A stretch of DNA of 64,000 bases, from the NCBI GenBank assembly GCA_018873225.1, contig JAEILZ010000001.1, positions 7,130,001 to 7,194,000 of the forward strand, read 5' to 3'. The first letter of the stretch is position 1. Each line of letters begins with the position of its first letter. The DNA is from [Phialemoniopsis] sp. UDSM-2020 (taxonomy: Eukaryota; Ascomycota; Sordariomycetes; Thyridiales; Thyridiaceae). The notes below the pieces were generated by a model. The model saw nothing but the letters and a program-made list of their open reading frames with translations. It ran no database searches and was not told the origin of the DNA. Below, piece by piece: positions 56,679-64,000 of the stretch. Position numbers and translations under genes: made by a program.

Positions 56679-56986
56679 TCACCGAATGTCTCGAATGCCC
56701 GGGGCCGAGTACGTCTCGAGCTGTCGCCGGCCCTTCCGCAGAAGAAACTCTATGGCGGCAAAATCTCGCTTGTCGACCTTGATGCTCTTATCGAACTCGG
56801 TCCTGGCTCTTTGCGTCAGTCTTTATCGAAGTTGACAACGATATGAGAGGTGGCGCCCGCCCACACGACGAACCTGGCAAAGGTCAAGAAGTGAGCCCGC
56901 GTGGCTTCTGGCTTCTTACGAATCTCACGGAGGCATTGTCGGTACAAGCCTAGAACCTCCCTCTGGAGGCCCGACAGTCGCGCCAT
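56679..56986 (-). CDS. SDH6: Succinate dehydrogenase assembly factor 1 (LYR protein, Sdh6-like)
   Basis: A small two-exon gene: 56986-56874 and 56802-56679, 78 aa (yeast Sdh6 is 79). Exon 1 gives MARLSGLQREVLGLYRQCLR with the LYR motif at residues 14-16, then TRAHFLTFAR. The 71-nt intron (GTTCGT donor, CTGAC branch, GAGCCAG acceptor) joins TEFDKSIKVDKRDFAAIEFL. The end LLRKGRRQLETYSAPGIRDI is the conserved SDHAF1 C-terminus. SDHAF1 helps deliver and protect Fe-S clusters of the Sdh2 subunit while complex II is assembled in the mitochondrial matrix. It is divergent from the FAHD2-like gene. Confidence 0.93.
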
Positions 56987-57765
56987 TCACTTGGACGATC
57001 CAGATGCAGGCGAATGCCTTGAAAGTGCACAATCCACGGTTGCACTGCGCAAATGATCTACGCCGGCCTGCTTGGTACCTGCAGTCTCGGTGCTTGTCGC
57101 CAGAAAAATCACCGACAGCACACGGGTGTCAAGGGACTGGGACTGGATGATGGAATATTTCGGTGGAGCTTCTTCCATTGCAGCTTGCTACGTCAACTCG
57201 GTGCAGAACCGTCCCGGGGCTACTTTACTCCAACGCGGACCCAGAATAACAGGGGTCCCCCTCACTGCCATTTATGATCTCGGGTCGCATCCTGTTGCTC
57301 TCATGGCACTACGGTAGCGTCTCCCGAGCCGCTAATGACAACGCCTAGAAACCGATCTACAGAGTGCCTGTCCGCCAATCGGAGGGCCTGCGTTGTGGCC
57401 TGCGACAGAATGGACTACACACTCCGAACTGCGAGGTTTCCCCTCCCTCACCATTCCTCCACCCCCCACGGAGTGTGGAGAGCCGGGTGAGAAGAGAGAG
57501 AGGGTGCGCTTGTCTGTCCCGCAGCGAGGTCGGCTGTCGCTGTACGTAGTAGCTCAAGCTCGAGCTCGCGCGACCGAGAGTGCGGCCTCTCCACCCCCTC
57601 TCGGCGCCATGCCGAAGATATAGCAAAAAAGGCAATAATTTTGATTCCGAATCGCGGGGACCTACATTTTGAGATATATTACTCTTACCTGCCACTATCT
57701 CACGCCGTTGACAAGTCTCATCGGCCTTCCAGTCCTCTATGAGATACCCAATTGCATCAAGAATC
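56987..57765. promoter_or_regulatory. Divergent promoter region SDHAF1 / FAHD2-like
   Basis: A 779-bp gap between two start codons of likely mitochondrial-metabolism genes. The right part (about 57580-57720) contains CGAGCTCGCGCGACC-type CpG-rich sequence, then an AT-rich stretch. No gene seen. Confidence 0.55.
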
Positions 57766-58972
57766 ATGCCCAGCTTCCAGGTCAGTACCCATCGCAAGCC
57801 GGTACTCTGCGAAACGGCGGCACTGAAGGTGAAACTGACATGCTTGCCCACAGCGTCTCGTCCGCTTCCTAGCCAAGGATGGCCGTACCTACTACGGCGA
57901 TGCCATACTGCCCCAGGGTGTGAGCGACATCTCCCAGGCCAGGCAAGCCCGCATCATCGAGGGCGACATCTTTGGCAGACACGACGTGACGGATGCCGTC
58001 GCCGACATCCGCCTTCTGCTCGGCCCCCTGGCGCAGGAGCATGTGCGCAGCGTCCGATGCCTGGGACTCAACTACGTCCTGCACGCCCAAGAGGTGAGAG
58101 ACCCTTGTGTCCACAGTGGGCATAACCTGTAGCAAGATCCCCATGTACTTACTGACCATCGCTCGACAGGCCGGCATGAAAATCCCCGAGTACCCCGTCC
58201 TTTTCGTAAGTGACCCCTTGACATTCAATGGGTGACTGCTCCGAGGTTGGCACTGACATCAATCTGCAGTACAAGCCACCTACGGCTCTGGCTGGTCCCA
58301 GCGACCCGATCCCCATCCCGGCCCTCGCCCAGAACCTCGACGGCCTCGACTACGAGTGCGAGCTGGTCATTGTCGTCGGCAAGAAGTGCACCAACGTGCC
58401 CGAGTCGGAGGCCCTCAACTACGTCCTCGGCTACTCTGTCGCCAACGATGTGTCGCAGCGCGAGTGGCAGATCAAGAGGGGCGGCGGCCAGTGGTGCCTG
58501 GGCAAGGGCTTCGACGGCTGGGCTCCCTGGGGCCCTGGCATTGTGTCCAGCAAGGTCATTACCGACCCACAGACCCTCAAGATCTCGACTAGGCTCAACG
58601 GCCAGACCGTGCAGGTGCGTTTTACCGTTCTGGAAGAAGTCTCTGATGGGATACTGACCCTGATGGATGGTACGTAGGAGAGCAACACGGCCGACCAGAT
58701 CTTCAATGTCAAGAAGACGATCGCCTTTTTAAGCCAGGGAACGACCCTCCTACCCGGTGACATCATTCTCACCGGAACGTAAGTTGGGCCATAATGCTAT
58801 AAAGATGGATCACACGTGCTGACATATTCCGTCTAGTCCTTCCGGCGTTGGTATGGGCCGGTCCCCCCAGCTGTGGATGAAGGATGGCGATGTTGTCGAG
58901 GTGGAGCTAGAGGGCGTCGGCAAGTGTGTCAACAAGGTCGAGTATAGCAAGACCGAGGGTGCCAAGCTATGA
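57766..58972 (+). CDS. Fumarylacetoacetate-hydrolase-family protein, FAHD2-like (possible oxaloacetate tautomerase)
   Basis: Encodes 290 aa in six exons: 57766-57780, 57854-58093, 58170-58205 (12 codons), 58270-58614, 58678-58778 and 58837-58972. The FAH fold is complete: [20 protein letters not shown], metal ligands Glu126 and Glu128 in [13 protein letters not shown], Asp157 in [13 protein letters not shown], then [15 protein letters not shown] and [16 protein letters not shown]. The stretch [20 protein letters not shown] is closest in pattern to animal FAHD2, reported to be a keto-enol oxaloacetate tautomerase; FAHD1-type decarboxylase is the alternative. No strong mitochondrial presequence is visible ([15 protein letters not shown] is basic but short). 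The metal site is intact, so the enzyme should be active. Confidence 0.9.
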
Positions 58973-60258
58973 TGGAAGAGAAAATTTTGTGAGAATAGAG
59001 AAAAATCAGCAGTTTTCCCAATGAAGCAATAGATCACACGTGCACATGGAAAGGCTTCCTCGGGGACACGGCCAGGTCGGGACTCGGCTGAGTCGACCCG
59101 TGGCGAGGAGGAGTACGGAAAACATGAAGCATATAAGCCCCGTAACTCGGCACTCTGGGCAAGGCGATGTTGGGTCGCGTGATGGATTGCCACATTGATT
59201 GTCAACCTTGGTGCTGCTTGCGTGCCGTTATTGTGTCCTGATGGCAGCTGTCTCGGTGAGCCTAGCGTCACTGGTTAGCAGCGCGAGAGCAAGATCATCA
59301 TTCTCATCGGTGGATACAATGAGCTTAAACGGCGATTGACTTGATATGGACTGTGGCCATAGCCACTGGGAACAAAAGAGAGTTTGTGGTGGAGGGTGTA
59401 TTAGTGCAGCACTGCAGAAGTCTAAAGGTGGCTTGGACGTCGAGAAGAGTGGAGATGGGCCAGCTGTTACACTGGAATTTTAGAAACCCAGGCAGGCATC
59501 TTTCAGCTCTCCGCCCCTAAAGAGCAGCACTTAGACCCGCTAACCCGCGACTGTCCAACCACAGCTCGCGATTCGAGCACACTCTGCTCTGCCAGGACCG
59601 GACTGCACCTCTTGTGGTGTTGCACATTCAGGTTCATCGCCTCAAACCGCGCTTCAACCCATTGATACCTGTCCCATGTTTGCATTGCACCAGCTGCTGA
59701 GTACCTGGGCCTGGGCCGGTTTTCCGTCAAGAGAACCTCCACTACAGGGGCGCAGACCACCATTCCAGGCCTCTTCCCCCAGTCCTCATTGTTTGTCACC
59801 CGCTCCGACCGAGACCTCAATCTGGAACAGTGCATTGCTAGTAGACCTGTCGCCCTTGGTGATCCGGGGCTGATTGCAGCGGTAAAGTTGGTAGAAGCTC
59901 CAGTGTCCCTTCAAAGTGAGCCTTGCCTGGCTCCAGCTCGATGGGTCCTGCATGGCGAGCAAGATAGTGTAGGTAGTTTATGGGTGCCCTGACGCCCTCT
60001 TCTTTTCTCTTTCGAGGTTTGCGAGTTGCTAAATCTATTCCATTCTTCTCCTCCATCGCCTGATACACTTCTACACACCATTGACAGCCTGATGTATCTC
60101 CCATACCAAGTTGCGTGCGGATGGCTCACTGGTTGACCGAGCTGTTCTTGCCCGTATTGCTGACTGCCCTCTGTTTCCTGCAACCCCGGACCATCACCAA
60201 CCTACTCAACTCGATCCATCAAAGCCTGCCAGGTGCTTGCTCGACCGTCTTGGCCAAG
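58973..60258. other. Intergenic between FAHD2-like and RBR genes
   Basis: 1.29 kb with no supported gene. The right end is the promoter and leader of the RBR gene. An alternative in-frame ATG for that gene lies at 60121. Confidence 0.5.
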
Positions 60259-62580
60259 ATGGCTAGTACTCTGGTGACGGTAGCGCCAGAATATGCGGGC
60301 CCGAGCAGCAACAGCCGGCGAGAGGCCGACGTGGGCGCGATAGACAGCTGGGTACCTCGCCACGGCAAGGCCAAGTCTCTCGATGTGGTGCACCTCGATG
60401 AGGGCTACTCGAGCAGCATGACCTCCCTTCCCAGCCTGGACAAGACCCGGAGCGTGCCCGGAGATGACCACTTGGACAGCTCCTCCGTGCGGGAGGCCGA
60501 TGCCGATGCCGAGACGCCGGCTGCTGACGACGACCTGGGCGAGGTGGACTGGACCCAGTACGAGCCTCCAGAGGCCCTCTCGGCCGCCCAGGATGTCGAA
60601 TCGGAGATCGTGGCCGAGATATTGCAGTCGTCCATCCAAAACATCAAGAGGCAGGTGCGCATGTTGCACGAAGCCCTACGCGAGCAGCAGGAGCGCGAGT
60701 CCAAGGGGAAGCAAAAGGCCGAGGACACCCAACCACCAACACCACCCGGTCATGCCAACGAGTCGCACCAGATGCTCGCCGTATGGCAGGACGACTCGCG
60801 GCTATTTCCCGGCGCACCGGCGGTTGAGGAGCCGAAAAGGCGCTCCGGAGGCTTCGCCCGGCGATTCCTCCACCGCCGCAGCCACGGCTCCGACCAGGGG
60901 GAGAGCAGTGCCATGGGCGCCGTGCTGGGCCTAGTTGACCGCTCAAGCCTCGAACGCCCCACGAGCCGCGAGAACATCCCAGCCGAGGCCAGCTCCTCGA
61001 AGCTGTCCCTCTTCAGCAAGCTCAAAAAGGACAGGGTTGTAGCTACGGTGTATGTCTTTCCGCCTGTGCTTACCATCATCACCCTGGGAGAGAAACTGAC
61101 TAGAGTCCGACATCACAGGGAATGCGTCTCGTGCTTCGAAGACGTCCCCGTCAAGACCTCGGTCAAGACGGTCTGCCACAGCTATTGCAAGGAGTGCTTC
61201 GCGCGCCTCGTCGAGGCCGCCATCGACAACGAGGCCCAGTGGCCGCCCAAGTGCTGCCTCAACAACGTGCCCACGCGCACCATCACCAAGAACGTCCCGC
61301 GCCAGCTGCTCAAGCGCTACGTCGCCAAGGCCTCCGAGTTCAACGTGCCCCTCGCCGACCGCGTCTACTGCCCCGCCGCCGACTGCGGCCTCTACATCCC
61401 GCTCCGCTCATCGTCCTCCTCCTCACGGCAGGGCGGCGGTACGGCCACCTGCGCCGCCGGCCACACCGTCTGCATCGCCTGCCGCGGCGCCGCCCACGGG
61501 CGCGACGCCTGCCCCGCCGACGCCGGCGCGCAGGCGACCTTTGATCTGGCCGCCGAGGAGGAGTGGCGCCGGTGCCACAGCTGCGGCGCGCTAGTCGAGC
61601 ACGGCGAGGCCTGCCAGCACATGACGTGCCGCTGCGGCGCCGAGTTCTGCTACGTGTGCGGCCGCGTCTGGCGCTCGTGCGCCTGCAGCATGGAGGATCT
61701 GCGCGCGCTCAAGGAGCGCGTGGCCCAGCGCCGCGTGGCCCGCGAGCGCGCCGCCGACGACGAGGAGCGCGAGCTGCGCGAGGCCCTCGCCCTCATCGAG
61801 CAGTACGAGCGCGACGAGCGCAGCCGCACGGCCGAGTACCGCGCCGAGCTCGACCGCCTGGCCGCCGAGTCGCGGCGCCTCGAGCGCAAGGAGCGCGAGC
61901 TGCGGGAGCGCGCGCGCCGTCTCGACGTGGCCAAGAAGTACCAGGCCGAGCGCGCCGCCCTGGCGGCCGTCGTCGCCGCCCAAGCCTCGCTGCTAGACCA
62001 GACCCACGCCGACGAGGCCGAGGCTTTTTCCCAGCGGGAAGCGGCCGAGGCCTACGACCGCTCGGCGGCGCAGATCCTCAAGCTGCGCGCGCACCGCGAG
62101 GCGACGGCGCAGACGGTCAAGGACTGCCAGGCGGCGTGGGACGCCGACCACCGCGCCCGCGCCCGCGCCGAGCGCAAGCTCGAGGCGCAGTTCGTGGAGC
62201 AGCTGTCGGCGGCCGTGCGGACCGACGAGGGCCGGGCGCGCGCCGACGCGGCGCTGCGGGCCTACATGCGGCGCAACGACGAGCGCATGGCGGCCTACGC
62301 CCAGTGGCGCGCGTCCGAGGTCGACAAGGTGCGGCAGATGGCCGAGGAGGACCTGGCCGTGCGCGAGGAGGTGGCGGCCGTCGAGGCGGCGCGGGCGGCC
62401 GAGGAGTCGATCGTCCGGGATAGGGAGCACCGCCGCCGGCAGGTCGCCGAGCGCAAGTGGGCCGAGCTCGTGGTGGAGGAGCGGACGCGGCTGCTCGACG
62501 AGATGGAAACGGTGGAGAGGGAAAACGGCGGTGACTCGCTATCCGAGGATGATGGGTCAGATGTCGGAATTGCCCGGTGA
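60259..62580 (+). CDS. RBR-type (RING-IBR-RING) E3 ubiquitin ligase with coiled-coil tail
   Basis: Exons 60259-61049 and 61119-62580; 750 aa from MASTLVTVAPEY, chosen because its ATG has A at -3 (CCAAGATGG). An upstream in-frame ATG at 60121 would add 46 hydrophobic residues. The N-terminal 260 residues are disordered with one helical stretch. RING1 begins just after the splice (VECVSCFEDVPVKTSVKTVC, HSYCKECF). The IBR follows (VYCPAADCGLY, CAAGHTVCIACRG). RING2 is CHSCGALVEHGEACQHMTC then CGAEFCYVCG; the catalytic Cys is the one in EACQHM, so a ubiquitin-thioester mechanism is expected. The last ~290 residues are an Arg/Glu/Ala-rich coiled coil. The 69-nt intron (61050-61118) is a multiple of three with no stop codon. 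The substrate is unknown. Confidence 0.9.
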   Translation: MASTLVTVAPEYAGPSSNSRREADVGAIDSWVPRHGKAKSLDVVHLDEGYSSSMTSLPSLDKTRSVPGDDHLDSSSVREADADAETPAADDDLGEVDWTQYEPPEALSAAQDVESEIVAEILQSSIQNIKRQVRMLHEALREQQERESKGKQKAEDTQPPTPPGHANESHQMLAVWQDDSRLFPGAPAVEEPKRRSGGFARRFLHRRSHGSDQGESSAMGAVLGLVDRSSLERPTSRENIPAEASSSKLSLFSKLKKDRVVATVYVFPPVLTIITLGEKLTRVRHHRECVSCFEDVPVKTSVKTVCHSYCKECFARLVEAAIDNEAQWPPKCCLNNVPTRTITKNVPRQLLKRYVAKASEFNVPLADRVYCPAADCGLYIPLRSSSSSSRQGGGTATCAAGHTVCIACRGAAHGRDACPADAGAQATFDLAAEEEWRRCHSCGALVEHGEACQHMTCRCGAEFCYVCGRVWRSCACSMEDLRALKERVAQRRVARERAADDEERELREALALIEQYERDERSRTAEYRAELDRLAAESRRLERKERELRERARRLDVAKKYQAERAALAAVVAAQASLLDQTHADEAEAFSQREAAEAYDRSAAQILKLRAHREATAQTVKDCQAAWDADHRARARAERKLEAQFVEQLSAAVRTDEGRARADAALRAYMRRNDERMAAYAQWRASEVDKVRQMAEEDLAVREEVAAVEAARAAEESIVRDREHRRRQVAERKWAELVVEERTRLLDEMETVERENGGDSLSEDDGSDVGIAR

Positions 62581-63120
62581 AAGGGGTCCTCGCCCCTATG
62601 ATTATGAATTTTGCATATCGCGCATTGGGGAGGCTACCTGTTTGCATTTTGGTGTTGTACCTGGGAGTTTTGCAGCACATGTACATCGGCGTCAGCATAG
62701 CAATATATATACCCAAGTTCTTCATTTCGGTTGAATCTTGCTTTTCATTTCATGACATGACAGAATCTACCCACACGACGCGTGGGGCGCAGGTGATCAA
62801 GGAGTCGAAGCGCCGCATTCTGGAAAACCATCAGATATGTCAACGAATAACCCCGTCCTGCTAGGCGTTGCACTGAGCATCAACACTCTGGTGTACAGCC
62901 TCAAGTGTGCACCTAACGCCGTTGCAATGTTGCTTGACTTCCTCTTCTTAAGTGTCTCCTCAGCATGGGCCATCTCCATGCCACCGCTTCCCGCCTCACA
63001 ATTCACTTTTTCTCAATTCCGGGTTCGTACCAGCCCGCCATAGCTTCTGGCTTTCTTGGATGTCGTAGCACTTCGGCCTCTATTCGTAGCTTAGGCGCGA
63101 TGTCGTTTGGGTGCTTGCGC
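62581..63120. other. Intergenic between convergent RBR and ERV29 genes
   Basis: 3' flanks. A single ACGCGT at 62778-62783 has no nearby promoter. No gene seen. Confidence 0.5.

Positions 63121-64000
<880 letters not shown>

Noticed and set aside
58810..59271. 153-codon open frame on the minus strand over the 3' end of the FAHD2-like gene
   Set aside because: It overlaps the conserved last exon, has random composition downstream and no recognisable motif.
60121..60258. Upstream ATG giving the RBR protein a 46-residue hydrophobic N-terminus
   Set aside because: Poor start context (C at -3) compared with the ATG at 60259; the extension looks like translated leader. Kept only as an alternative start.

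Overview
The window is nuclear DNA of a filamentous ascomycete, most likely a Sordariomycete. Genes are closely spaced on both strands. Introns are mostly 50-75 nt with GTAAGT-like donors, CTAAC/CTGAC branch sites and CAG/TAG acceptors. Codons are GC3-rich, and several proteins (Pil1-type eisosome protein, hexokinase, a histidine-rich MCF protein, DUF7053) look like their filamentous-fungal relatives. I place it no lower than this. It reads as a conserved housekeeping segment: I see no transposase, secondary-metabolite cluster, rRNA, convincing tRNA or CRISPR array.

I support 26 protein genes, and the first (COQ6) and last (SURF4/ERV29) run off the window edges. In order: COQ6(-), PIL1/LSP1-type eisosome gene(-), small His-rich gene(-), OST1(-), hexokinase(+), RMT2(-), VTC4(+), MCM4(-), RET3/zeta-COP(+), SUA5(-), STE20-type kinase(-), DUF7053 gene(+), PEX1(-), MCM7(+), mS29/RSM23(-), RRS1(+), RhoGAP(-), BET2(+), C2H2/AT-hook gene(+), MSH3(-), sugar transporter(+), large basic unknown(-), SDHAF1/SDH6(-), FAHD2-like gene(+), RBR E3 ligase(+), ERV29(-). 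Neighbours mostly alternate in direction, giving divergent promoters (OST1/hexokinase, RMT2/VTC4, MCM4/RET3, PEX1/MCM7, mS29/RRS1, SDHAF1/FAHD2) and tight convergent 3' ends (hexokinase/RMT2, RET3/SUA5, DUF7053/PEX1).

Themes: (i) DNA replication and repair. MCM4, MCM7 and MSH3 each have a cluster of ACGCGT-like (MCB/MBF) sites upstream. (ii) Secretion and membranes: OST1, zeta-COP, ERV29, BET2, RhoGAP, PIL1. (iii) Mitochondria: COQ6, mS29, SDHAF1, a FAHD2-like enzyme, and possibly a mitochondrial form of SUA5. (iv) Ribosome and translation: RRS1, RMT2, SUA5. The most interesting arrangement is SDHAF1 (assembly of succinate dehydrogenase) head-to-head with a FAHD2-like gene (FAHD2 proteins are reported to remove enol-oxaloacetate, an inhibitor of succinate dehydrogenase).

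Exon coordinates were worked out by hand from splice signals, reading frame and family conservation. They are confident where a conserved domain crosses the junction. They are tentative for the DUF7053 start, the 5' end of the large unknown gene (54046-56386) and the start of the RBR gene.
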